This document shows positions 1 to 5,397 of a DNA stretch of 7,278 nt, one piece after another. Within the stretch, counting starts at the first letter, position 1, and every line of letters begins with the position of its first letter. The notes beneath the pieces are model-generated. The model was not told the origin of the DNA, did not search any database, and saw only the letters and a list, made by a program, of their open reading frames with translations. Origin of the DNA: JBLNBU01 sp050260215 (lineage in GTDB: Bacteria > Pseudomonadota > Alphaproteobacteria > Rhodospirillales > Magnetospirillaceae); assembly GCA_050260215.1 (NCBI GenBank), contig JBLNBU010000045.1, positions 1 to 7,278 on the forward strand, written 5' to 3'. The translations under genes were made by a program, and so were the position numbers.

Positions 1-213
1 CTAATCGGACGCGGGCTAATCTTTCGGCGATAAATCTTTCCCCCGAAGGGCGTATGCGGTATTAGCGTCAGTTTCCCGACGTTATTCCCCACCGAAAGGC
101 ATATTCCCACGTGTTACTCACCCGTGCGCCACTCACCCGAAGGTGCGTTCGACTTGCATGTGTTAGGCCTGCCGCCAGCGTTCGTTCTGAGCCAGGATCA
201 AACTCTCAAGTTG
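1..213 (-). rRNA. rrs: 16S ribosomal RNA, 5' part (partial)
   Basis: The minus strand reads as the 5' end of a bacterial 16S rRNA. The universal 27F primer site lies at 187-206, followed by the conserved GAACGCTGGCGGC stretch, the ACACATGCAAGTCGAACG block, a short V1 hairpin (CACCTTCGGGTG), GAGTAACACGTGGGAAT, and most of V2 to about E. coli position 235, where the window ends. The mature 5' end is set at 213 by aligning CAACTTGAGAGTTTG with the E. coli start. The short V1 loop and the V2 sequence fit Rhodospirillales, and from memory resemble Magnetospirillum. The rest of the gene lies outside the window. Confidence 0.97.
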
Positions 214-437
214 ACTTCCGACTGACCAAAAGGCCACCGGAAACGGAGCTCGTCCAAAGCAAAACATTCACGCATTTAGCAAGGATGCTTCGGCTTTGAC
301 GAACACCGGAGTTGCCCCCGATGACGCCGCCTGCGCATCCCTTCCTGTCTTCTTCACTTGTCAAACAGCAGAGACCGGAGAACCCAGCCTCACCGGCCCC
401 TCAGGACCGCCCCGCCAGCGAGTTCCTCGCGTCGGGA
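214..437 (-). other. rRNA operon leader (5' external transcribed spacer)
   Basis: About 220 nt lie between the predicted start point of the rRNA promoter (near 437) and the mature 16S end. No credible protein gene occupies this stretch; the small reading frames crossing it have no ribosome site or recognisable product. It carries boxA (listed separately), followed by a purine-rich stretch (AGTGAAGAAGACAGGAAGGG), an arrangement familiar from alphaproteobacterial rRNA leaders. The part next to 16S should contribute one arm of the RNase III processing stem, but its partner lies outside the window and cannot be checked. Confidence 0.75.
359..370 (-). promoter_or_regulatory. boxA transcription antitermination site of the rRNA leader
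   Basis: The minus strand reads TGCTGTTTGACA, which differs from the E. coli rrn boxA (TGCTCTTTAACA) at two of twelve positions. In the RNA this element binds NusB-NusE, allowing rRNA transcription to resist Rho termination. Its position, about 67-78 nt after the predicted start point and ahead of 16S, is as expected. Confidence 0.85.
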
Positions 438-443
438 GGCCGG

Positions 444-483
444 CTTATACCCATGGTCCGGGGGGGCGGTCAAACCCTTTTTT
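444..483 (-). promoter_or_regulatory. Probable rRNA operon promoter (sigma-70 type with A-tract)
   Basis: On the minus strand a -35 box TTGACC (473-468) and a -10 box TATAAG (449-444) are separated by 18 nt. An A-tract (AAAAAA, 483-478) lies just upstream and resembles an UP element. The stretch after the -10 box is GC-rich (GCCGGCC), as in stringently controlled promoters. The start point would be near 437. The promoter sits between the stop of the YjbQ-like gene and boxA, in the right direction for the rRNA operon. The box matches are read directly; activity is inferred. Confidence 0.75.
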
Positions 484-513
484 CGCACCCGCCGCAAAAT
501 TCTGCCAAACGAC

Positions 514-891
514 CTATTCCCCGATCAGATGGCATACCAGCGAGCGGCGCTGGGCGCTCTCCCTGTGCTCGTACAGGTAGATGCGCTGGCGGGCGCCCAG
601 GGCCATGCGCCCGTCGGTCACCGGGATGGCCAGCTGCACCGAGGTGACCGCCGAACTGAACTCGCCGAAGTTCTCGTCGCGAACCTCGAGCCGGCGGAAG
701 AAGGTGTAGAGATCGTCGCGGTCGGCGTGTTCCTGCAGCGCCAGATGGGCGGACACGTGCTGCAGCAGCACCGTCAGCACGCCGCTGCCGAACCCCTGGC
801 GTTCGACCCACCCGGCGATGTCGCGGGTGATGTCGTGGTTGCCCTGGCGGGCGGTGGCCACGGTGATGGTCTCCTGGACCTGTCTGATCAT
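514..891 (-). CDS. YjbQ/UPF0047 family protein, shortened and divergent
   Basis: This 125-residue protein matches the YjbQ (UPF0047) family, whose members have been reported to have weak thiamine-phosphate synthase activity. Visible family features are the LLQHVSAHL strand (42-50, normally LxHTSASL), LAIPVTDGRMALG (87-99), YLYEHR (105-110) and the C-terminal HLIGE. Two things are odd. Members usually have about 135-140 residues, and the block with the conserved DDM-x-x-HI motif and its histidine is missing between FGEF (75-78) and AVTSVQL (81-87). Also, the signature tryptophan of G-x-W-Q is arginine (R101). The reading frame is intact, so this is either a divergent subfamily or a protein that has lost its active site. 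The start has GGGG seven bases and GAGG one base upstream. It is 56 bp downstream of queC, in the same direction, and ends just before the rRNA promoter. Confidence 0.8.
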   Translation of the reverse strand: MIRQVQETITVATARQGNHDITRDIAGWVERQGFGSGVLTVLLQHVSAHLALQEHADRDDLYTFFRRLEVRDENFGEFSSAVTSVQLAIPVTDGRMALGARQRIYLYEHRESAQRRSLVCHLIGE

Positions 892-947
892 GCCTCTACC
901 CCGTGAAAGCGGGTGGCACGTTCCCTTGCGGCCGTCGGCCCTGGGCC

Positions 948-1637
948 TCAGGCGTAAGGGGCAGGATCCGGCCGTCCTGCCTCGGCGAAACCCTTAAGGC
1001 GCAGCCGGCAGGCGTCGCAGCGCCCGCAAGCCCGGCCGTCGGGGGTGGGATCGTAGCAGGTGGAGGTGATGGCGTAGTCGACGCCGAGCGAAAGCCCCTT
1101 GGCGATGATCTCGCCCTTGGTCAGGTCGATCAGCGGCGCATGGATGGTCAGCCGTCGCCCCTCTTCGACCGCCGCCTTGGTGGCCAGGTTGGCCATGGCC
1201 TCGAAGGCGGCGATGTAGTCTGGCCGGCAATCGGGATAGCCCGAATAGTCGACGGCGTTGACGCCGACGAAGATGTCGGCCGCCCCCACCACCTCGGCGA
1301 AGGCCAGCGCAAACGACAGCATGATGGTGTTGCGCGCCGGCACGTAGGTGACCGGGATGCCGGCGGCGATCTCGTCGTCGGCGCGGTCCTTGGGCACCGC
1401 AAGATCCGAGGTCAGCGCCGAGCCGCCGAAGGCGCGCAGGTCGATCTCGACCACCCGGTGGTCGAGGACACCCATCGCCCTGGCCACGCGGGCGGCGGCG
1501 GCGATCTCGACCGCGTGGCGCTGGCCGTACGAGAAGGTCAGCGCCGCCGGGCGGAAGCCCTGCGCCTTGGCGATGGCGAGCACGGTGGCGGAATCCAGCC
1601 CCCCGCTCAGCAGGACGACGGCTTTAGGCGGTTCCAT
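948..1637 (-). CDS. queC: 7-cyano-7-deazaguanine (preQ0) synthase QueC
   Basis: QueC converts 7-carboxy-7-deazaguanine, with ATP and ammonia, into preQ0, the precursor of the tRNA nucleoside queuosine; it acts in the cytosol. The 229-residue protein has the family's usual length. The PP-loop ATP-binding motif SGGLDS is at 11-16, followed by FSYGQRH (35-41), the VPARNTIMLS segment (99-108), VGVNAVDYSGYPDCRPDY (124-141) and the zinc site of Cys194, Cys204, Cys207 and Cys210 near the C-terminus. A ribosome site GGGGAGG lies three bases before the ATG. The start is 11 bp after the panD stop, so the two are probably co-transcribed. queD, queE and folE, often beside queC, are not in this window. 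Confidence 0.97.
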   Translation of the reverse strand: MEPPKAVVLLSGGLDSATVLAIAKAQGFRPAALTFSYGQRHAVEIAAAARVARAMGVLDHRVVEIDLRAFGGSALTSDLAVPKDRADDEIAAGIPVTYVPARNTIMLSFALAFAEVVGAADIFVGVNAVDYSGYPDCRPDYIAAFEAMANLATKAAVEEGRRLTIHAPLIDLTKGEIIAKGLSLGVDYAITSTCYDPTPDGRACGRCDACRLRLKGFAEAGRPDPAPYA

Positions 1638-1648
1638 CGGCCTCCCCG

Positions 1649-2191
1649 CTAAAGGGAGAAATGGGACTGGATGAAGCCATCGATGTCGGCCTCTTCCCAG
1701 CCCTTGGCCTTTAGATCGGCACGGATGGCGGCAATGTCCACATTGGGCCAGGTATGGCAGGCCTCGACCGCGTGGCTTTGGGCGTCGACGATGCGGAAGT
1801 CGTAGGGCCGCCGCTCGCTCTGGAAGACGTCGTAATAGAGGACCTGATCCACCTCGTTATGGGGCAGGAAGGTCAGGATGCGGGGCTTGAGCTCGTAGAG
1901 CTTGTCGGGTCCGGCCACGTAGTCGGCCGCGGCGATGATCAACTCGTCGCCCACCTGGCAGGTGCGCGCCGCCGCCCCGTTGAGCACGCAGCAGCGCGAC
2001 CCCGGGGTACCGAAGATCACATAGGTGGAGATGCGTGCGCCCGAGTTCTTGTTCCAGATCTCGACGAATTCCATGGGGTAGATGCCGGCCAGCGAACACT
2101 GGTCCGGATCGAGCGTGATCGAGCCGTGGTAGTTGAGGTCGGCGCTGGTGACACGGATGCCATGCAGCTTGGCGCGGATGACCTTCATCAT
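1649..2191 (-). CDS. panD: Aspartate 1-decarboxylase PanD with C-terminal extension
   Basis: PanD decarboxylates L-aspartate to beta-alanine for pantothenate and coenzyme A. It is made as a proenzyme that cleaves itself before a serine to form a pyruvoyl cofactor. Here the cleavage site is Gly23-Ser24 (YHGS). The residues expected in the active site are present: Lys8, Trp46, Arg53, Thr56, Tyr57 and Asn71 in the NGAAA motif (71-75). The core matches E. coli PanD (126 residues) up to about residue 115. The remaining 65 or so residues, to 180, form a tail absent from E. coli PanD, with a Tyr/Arg-rich part and a predicted helical, charged end (AIRADLKAKGWEEADIDGFI). No Shine-Dalgarno site is visible before the start; a second ATG follows immediately. 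It appears to be the first gene of the panD-queC run and is divergent from mmcB. Confidence 0.93.
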   Translation of the reverse strand: MMKVIRAKLHGIRVTSADLNYHGSITLDPDQCSLAGIYPMEFVEIWNKNSGARISTYVIFGTPGSRCCVLNGAAARTCQVGDELIIAAADYVAGPDKLYELKPRILTFLPHNEVDQVLYYDVFQSERRPYDFRIVDAQSHAVEACHTWPNVDIAAIRADLKAKGWEEADIDGFIQSHFSL

Positions 2192-2214
2192 GGGAGCAAC
2201 ACCGAGACAGGGCG

Positions 2215-2230
2215 TAGGTCCGCCGACCTA
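2215..2230. repeat. Inverted repeat TAGGTC-CGCC-GACCTA, possible operator
   Basis: A perfect 6-bp inverted repeat with a 4-bp centre lies 24 bp upstream of the panD start and 48 bp upstream of the preferred mmcB start. GCGTAG also occurs twice around it (2212-2217 and 2232-2237). The size and position between divergent genes suit a dimeric regulator or a short RNA hairpin. I do not recognise the motif, and a 6-bp palindrome can occur by chance. Confidence 0.4.
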
Positions 2231-2251
2231 AGCGTAGTATGCTGCGCCGCG

Positions 2252-2266
2252 CAACAAGATTTGTTG
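2252..2266. repeat. Inverted repeat CAACAA-GAT-TTGTTG, possible operator
   Basis: A perfect 6-3-6 palindrome in an unusually AT-rich spot, 11 bp ahead of the preferred mmcB start at 2278. It is followed directly by the 8-bp palindrome GGATATCC (2267-2274). It could be a repressor site for mmcB, for panD, or for both. No known regulator consensus is recognised. Confidence 0.4.
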
Positions 2267-2277
2267 GGATATCCACC

Positions 2278-2700
2278 ATGGCGGACGGCAGGGCCGGAAC
2301 CACGGCAACCCTGGGGCGCGGAGCCCGGCGCCTGCTGGCGGCCATGAACGCCGGGGTGCTGCCCGAATTCGTTCTGCCCAGCGGCCGGCGCGTCGACCTG
2401 ATGGCCCTGCTGCCCGACGGCCGCCTGTGGGCGGTCGAGGTCAAAAGCGGCATCGACGATTTCCACGCCGACATCAAGTGGCCGGAATACCGCGAATGGT
2501 GCGACGGGCTGCTGTTCGCCGTCTCGCCCGGCTTCCCGCTGGTGCTGCTGCCCGAGGCGGTGGGCGTGCTGGTCGCCGACAGTTTCGACGCCCACCTGCT
2601 GCGCCCGCCCGAGGAAAAGACGCTGCATCCGCTGCGCCGCAAGGCCCTGACATTGAAGTTCGGGCTGGTTGCGGCGCAGCGGCTGAAGACGGGGGAATGA
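2278..2700 (+). CDS. mmcB: MmcB-family putative DNA-repair endonuclease
   Basis: The 140-residue product matches MmcB (formerly DUF1052), a family typical of alphaproteobacteria. In Caulobacter it belongs to the SOS response and helps cells survive mitomycin C, probably as a nuclease. The sequence shows a PD-(D/E)xK-like core: RRVD with Asp40, then WAVEVKS with Glu54 and Lys56. The family motifs KWPEYR (67-72), the aromatic strand LLFAVSPGFP (78-87), LPE (91-93) and RRKALTLKF (120-128) follow. The ATG at 2278 is preferred because homology begins after it; an in-frame ATG at 2239 would add 13 residues but has no ribosome site. The site before 2278 is also weak (GGGAT). No LexA-type GTTC-N7-GTTC box is seen upstream. 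The catalytic role is inferred from motifs. Confidence 0.88.
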   Translation: MADGRAGTTATLGRGARRLLAAMNAGVLPEFVLPSGRRVDLMALLPDGRLWAVEVKSGIDDFHADIKWPEYREWCDGLLFAVSPGFPLVLLPEAVGVLVADSFDAHLLRPPEEKTLHPLRRKALTLKFGLVAAQRLKTGE

Positions 2701-2772
2701 CCGGGGCACGGCCTCGACCCGCCTTCTGACGGCGGACGCAGGCCATGTTCTCATCCATTGCGGGAGGAGCCC

Positions 2773-2895
2773 ATGGCGCGATGGATGACGGCCATCCTTT
2801 TGATGCTCCCGGCCGCCGCGCTGCCGGCCGGGGCCAGGGATTTCGACCCCAAGCAGATGCGGCGCATGGGCCTACCGTCACGACCCGGGCCATAA
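2773..2895 (+). CDS. Small exported peptide, 40 residues, hypothetical
   Basis: A short reading frame 72 bp after mmcB. It begins seven bases after a strong ribosome site (GGGAGGAG), better than the site of mmcB itself. The first ~21 residues look like a signal peptide: a positive start (MAR), a hydrophobic core (TAILLMLPAAALPAG), then a possible AGA cleavage site before RDFDPKQM. That leaves about 19 residues, basic and without cysteine. I do not recognise it. It could be a real small secreted peptide or the N-terminal remnant of a larger secreted protein, since the frame stops at TAA soon after the predicted cleavage site. The ribosome site plus signal peptide make it better than chance. 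Confidence 0.45.
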   Translation: MARWMTAILLMLPAAALPAGARDFDPKQMRRMGLPSRPGP

Positions 2896-2956
2896 ACGCC
2901 TGACACGTCCTGCGCCGTGCCGATGGGCAGGCCCTGTTCGACCTCCTGCCCGGTGC

Positions 2957-2983
2957 GAGGGACGCCCGGCCTGCGGGCGCCTC
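2957..2983. terminator. GC-rich hairpin between convergent genes, possible terminator
   Basis: An inner perfect 6-bp stem (CGCCCG 2963-2968, CGGGCG 2974-2979) with a 5-nt loop is extended by a second stem (GAGG 2957-2960, CCTC 2980-2983) past a 2-nt bulge. It lies 18 bp beyond the stop of the minus-strand gene at 3002 and about 60 bp beyond the stop at 2895. No T-run follows on either strand, so it would not be a classical intrinsic terminator. The rest of 2896-3001 shows nothing recognisable. Confidence 0.4.
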
Positions 2984-3001
2984 TCGTGCCTTGGGGACAG
3001 A

Positions 3002-3343
3002 TCAGTTCCGCCCGTGCCCGACCAGGCCCATCCCCGGATAGACGTCGCGGCTGTAAAGGTCGGTCCAGGCGGCCAACTGCTGGGCGCGCTGGGCCTCGAC
3101 CTTGCCGTCGACGGCGGCGGCCTTGGCCATGGCCTCGGGCGAATGGGGCTGGCCGACGCCCATGGCCACCCAGGGCTGGTCGCTGTACATGCGGCTCCAG
3201 GCGGCGATATCGGCCGACGAGCTGGCGGCCGGCTCGGATCCGGCGGTGAACAGGGTGGTCCAGCGCTGCAGGTCGCCGGCCTGGGCATGGCCGGCAAGCA
3301 GGATGCCGGCGAGGACGGTGGCGGAGAGGGCGATCTTCTTCAT
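3002..3343 (-). CDS. Small secreted protein with W-x2-[LM]-[YF] repeats, hypothetical
   Basis: This 113-residue protein has a textbook signal peptide: MKK, a hydrophobic core (IALSATVLAGILLAG) and AQA cleavage after residue 22, so it is probably periplasmic or secreted. The mature part has three related segments: QRWTTLFT (26-33), AAWSRMYSDQPWVAMGVG (47-64) and AAWTDLYSRDVYPGMGLVG (91-109). Trp28, Trp49 and Trp93 each precede a [LM]-[YF] pair, and the last two segments also share a terminal MG-x-x-G. Between them lies an Ala/Lys/Glu-rich helical stretch (69-90). There is no cysteine. A purine-rich ribosome site (AAGAGAG) lies about nine bases before the ATG. No family is recognised and no function is proposed. 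It stands alone, divergent from gshA. Confidence 0.8.
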   Translation of the reverse strand: MKKIALSATVLAGILLAGHAQAGDLQRWTTLFTAGSEPAASSSADIAAWSRMYSDQPWVAMGVGQPHSPEAMAKAAAVDGKVEAQRAQQLAAWTDLYSRDVYPGMGLVGHGRN

Positions 3344-3360
3344 CGGAACGACTCTCTTAA

Positions 3361-3405
3361 GATGTGAATAATATACCTATTTTGTGCGCCCGGCCGCCGG
3401 TTCAA
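3361..3405 (-). promoter_or_regulatory. AT-rich island, possible promoter of the small secreted protein gene
   Basis: In a very GC-rich setting, 3361-3384 is strongly AT-rich and reads on the minus strand AAAATAGGTATATTATTC. A TTGAAC (3405-3400) lies upstream. No pairing gives both a good -10 box and ideal spacing: TTGAAC with AAAATA has 16 nt, and with TATATT has 24 nt. It is a likely promoter by composition and position, but the boxes cannot be fixed by eye. Confidence 0.35.
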
Positions 3406-3481
3406 GGGGCGACGGGCGAATTCCACCAGGCCCCGCCGCATGAGTGGCGGACGGCGCAGGGCTCAGTCCCCAAATCGAAGC

Positions 3482-3511
3482 TTGACGCCTGCTTTGCCCC
3501 TGTCGTTGGAT
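3482..3511 (+). promoter_or_regulatory. Weak candidate promoter of gshA
   Basis: TTGACG (3482-3487) is followed after 18 nt by TTGGAT (3506-3511), about 50 bp before the gshA start. The -35 match is good (five of six), but the -10 matches only three of six positions. Nothing else in 3406-3561 looks better on the plus strand. Confidence 0.25.
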
Positions 3512-3561
3512 TGGCGCACGCCTTATGAACGGGCGCCCCACCCGAGGAGAACTGGGTCCAG

Positions 3562-4929
3562 ATGTCCGCCCCCGCCAAGTCCAGCGGCGAACCCGTCACC
3601 TCCCGCGCACAGCTGGTGGAGTACCTGGAGTCCGGCTGCAAGCCCCGCGATGCCTGGCGCATCGGCACCGAGCACGAGAAGTTCGCCTATACCCAGGACG
3701 ACCTGCGCCCCCTGCCCTATGAGGGCGAGCGCGGCGTCGAGGCGGTGCTGACCGGCCTTGAGAAGCTGGGCTGGACGCCGGTGCTCGAGGCCGGCCGGGT
3801 GATCGCGCTCACCGATGCCGGCGGCGCCGCCATCAGCCTGGAGCCCGGCGGACAGGTCGAGTTGTCCGGCGCACCGCTGGAAACCATCCACCAGACCTGC
3901 CGCGAGACCTACCAGCACCTCAAGCAGGTCAAGCAGGTGGCCGCCCCCTTGGACATCGGCTTCCTGGGCGTCGGCTTCCAGCCCAAGTGGTCGCGCGAGG
4001 ACACCCCCTGGATGCCCAAGGGCCGCTATGCGGTGATGGGCCGCTACATGCCGACCCGCGGCGGGCGCGGCCTGGACATGATGCTGCGCACCTGCACGGT
4101 GCAGGTGAACCTGGACTTCAGCTCGGAAGCCGACATGGTGCGCAAGTTCCGCACCGCGCTGGCCCTGCAGCCGGTGGCCACCGCCCTGTTCGCCAGCTCG
4201 CCCTTCGTCGACGGCAAGCCGTCGGGGCTTTTGTCGACCCGCTCGGCGGTGTGGATGGACACCGATCCCGACCGCTGCGGCATGCTGCCCTTCGTCTTCG
4301 AGGACGGCTTCGGCTTCGAACGCTACGTCGACTGGATGCTGGACGTGCCCATGTACTTCGTCTATCGCGACGGACGCTACATCGACGCCGCCGGCCAGTC
4401 GTTCCGCGACTTCCTGGCCGGCAAGCTGCCGGCGGCCCCGGGCGAACGCCCCACCTTGGGCGACTGGAACGACCACCTGACCACCGCCTTCCCCGAGGTG
4501 CGGCTGAAGAAGTACCTGGAGATGCGCGGCGCCGACGGCGGGCCGTGGCGGCGGCTGTGCGCCCTGCCCGCCCTGTGGACCGGCCTGCTCTACGACGACG
4601 AGGCCCTGGACGGCGCCTGGAACCTGGTCGCCGACTGGACCATCGAGGAGCGCGAGCAGTTGCGCGCCGACGTGCCTGCCCAGGCGCTGGGCGCCCGTAT
4701 CCGCGGCACCACCGTGCGCGACCTGGCGCTGCGCGTGCTGGAACTGGCCGCCAGCGGGCTGAAGCGCCGCGCCCGCCTCAACGATTCGGGCCGCGACGAG
4801 TCCATCTTCCTCGACACGCTGAAGGATATCGCCCAATCGGGTCGCACGCCGGCGGAAGAAATGCTGGAGGCCTTTCACGGTCGTTGGGGCGGCACCGTCG
4901 ACCCCATCTTCCGCGAATATGCTTATTGA
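3562..4929 (+). CDS. gshA: Glutamate--cysteine ligase, plant/alphaproteobacterial type
   Basis: This enzyme joins L-glutamate and L-cysteine using ATP, the first and rate-limiting step of glutathione synthesis in the cytosol. The 455-residue protein matches the GCS2-type ligases shared by plants and alphaproteobacteria, without the chloroplast transit peptide of plant forms. Clear motifs are RIGTEHEKF (33-41), SLEPGGQVELSG (92-103), GFLGVGFQPKW (133-143), RYMPTRGGRGLDMM (161-174), MRGADGGPWRRLCALPALW (321-339) and GLLYDD (341-346). Cysteines are at 26, 113, 178, 239 and 333; whether any pair forms a regulatory disulphide, as in plants, cannot be told here. The site GAGGAG lies 12 bases before the ATG, slightly far, but no other in-frame start fits. 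It is 56 bp upstream of the chorismate mutase gene, same direction. gshB is not in the window. Confidence 0.95.
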   Translation: MSAPAKSSGEPVTSRAQLVEYLESGCKPRDAWRIGTEHEKFAYTQDDLRPLPYEGERGVEAVLTGLEKLGWTPVLEAGRVIALTDAGGAAISLEPGGQVELSGAPLETIHQTCRETYQHLKQVKQVAAPLDIGFLGVGFQPKWSREDTPWMPKGRYAVMGRYMPTRGGRGLDMMLRTCTVQVNLDFSSEADMVRKFRTALALQPVATALFASSPFVDGKPSGLLSTRSAVWMDTDPDRCGMLPFVFEDGFGFERYVDWMLDVPMYFVYRDGRYIDAAGQSFRDFLAGKLPAAPGERPTLGDWNDHLTTAFPEVRLKKYLEMRGADGGPWRRLCALPALWTGLLYDDEALDGAWNLVADWTIEEREQLRADVPAQALGARIRGTTVRDLALRVLELAASGLKRRARLNDSGRDESIFLDTLKDIAQSGRTPAEEMLEAFHGRWGGTVDPIFREYAY

Positions 4930-4952
4930 TTTGTCCCTCGCCGGGCGGGGCG

Positions 4953-4965
4953 GGGCCGCTGGCCC
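4953..4965 (+). repeat. Short hairpin between gshA and the chorismate mutase gene
   Basis: GGGCC-GCT-GGCCC forms a perfect 5-bp stem with a 3-nt loop in the 56-bp gap. No T-run follows, so it is unlikely to end transcription completely; it may simply be a GC-rich coincidence or stabilise the gshA transcript end. Confidence 0.3.
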
Positions 4966-4985
4966 GACTGCTTAGGAGCTGTCCG

Positions 4986-5279
4986 ATGACCGAATGCAAC
5001 AGCCTGGCCGAGGTGCGCAGCCACATCGACCGCCTGGATTCCCGCATCGTGCCGCTGCTGGCCGAGCGTGCCGGCTATGTCGCCCAGGCGGCCCGCTTCA
5101 AGGAGACCAAGGCCAAGGTGGTCGACGTCGAACGCATCGAGGAGATCGTGCGCCGCGTCCGCCACCTGGCGGTGGAAAACGCCGCCCAGCCCGACCTGAT
5201 CGAGCACATCTACCGCGCCATGATGGACGCCTATATCGTGTTCGAAAGCCAGGTGTGGAAGGACGTCCACAAGGGCTGA
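4986..5279 (+). CDS. Chorismate mutase, AroQ type (PchB-like)
   Basis: The 97-residue, probably all-helical protein matches AroQ-type chorismate mutases, which turn chorismate into prephenate for phenylalanine and tyrosine synthesis. The related PchB makes salicylate from isochorismate. Active-site residues align at Arg11 (LAEVRSHID), Arg28 (LLAERAGYV), Lys39 (ARFKETK), and Arg50/Glu52 or neighbours. The last helix (RAMMDAYIVFESQVW) has Glu87 where my hand alignment puts Gln88 of the E. coli enzyme and Gln90 of PchB; yeast chorismate mutase also has Glu there. A good ribosome site AGGAG (4974-4978) lies seven bases before the ATG. No regulatory domain is attached, and no siderophore or aromatic genes are nearby, so mutase is favoured over pyruvate lyase. 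It probably shares a transcript with gshA. Confidence 0.88.
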   Translation: MTECNSLAEVRSHIDRLDSRIVPLLAERAGYVAQAARFKETKAKVVDVERIEEIVRRVRHLAVENAAQPDLIEHIYRAMMDAYIVFESQVWKDVHKG

Positions 5280-5336
5280 AGGCCGGCCGCACGCCCAGCA
5301 AATATCGTCCCTTCGCCCCAAGCCCCGCGCCTGCGG

Positions 5337-5365
5337 TTGAAAAAAACGCATATTCGGAGCAAGAT
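5337..5365 (+). promoter_or_regulatory. Possible promoter of the flagellin-like gene
   Basis: TTGAAA (5337-5342) in an A-rich patch is followed after 17 nt by CAAGAT (5360-5365). The -35 matches five of six positions; the -10 only three of six. A direct repeat AGATCG (5362-5367 and 5371-5376) overlaps and follows the -10. The sequence does not fit sigma-54 or sigma-28 flagellar promoters. This is the only promoter-like stretch in the 118-bp gap after the chorismate mutase gene. Confidence 0.35.
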
Positions 5366-5384
5366 CGGTTAGATCGAACTGCGT

Positions 5385-5389
5385 GAAGG
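5385..5389 (+). promoter_or_regulatory. Ribosome binding site GAAGG deciding the start at 5398
   Basis: GAAGG lies eight bases before the ATG at 5398. The in-frame GTG at 5383 would place this site inside the gene and has no Shine-Dalgarno sequence of its own, so the ATG is taken as the start. Confidence 0.6.
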
Positions 5390-5397
5390 CGCGGGCC

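Noticed and set aside
477..505. TTTTGCG...CGAAAA as an intrinsic terminator of the YjbQ-like gene
   Set aside because: Pairing requires a bulge and gives few stable pairs, and the A-tract is better explained as the upstream element of the rRNA promoter.
903..2347. Plus-strand open frames opposite queC and panD
   Set aside because: Shadows of well-identified minus-strand genes; products are low-complexity and without motifs.
3361..3384. AT-rich patch as a Fur-type iron box
   Set aside because: It has no convincing 19-bp palindrome of the GATAAT type; the AT content is better explained by a promoter.
3523..4878. 451-codon open frame on the minus strand, antisense to gshA
   Set aside because: It mirrors the codon pattern of gshA in very GC-rich DNA, has a His/Gly/Gln/Ala-rich product with no recognisable domain, and gshA is unmistakable on the other strand.
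3987..5279. Plus-strand frame that seems to fuse an upstream segment to the chorismate mutase
   Set aside because: The upstream part is an out-of-frame reading of gshA that happens to stay open. The ribosome site AGGAG at 4974-4978 and homology both place the mutase start at 4986.
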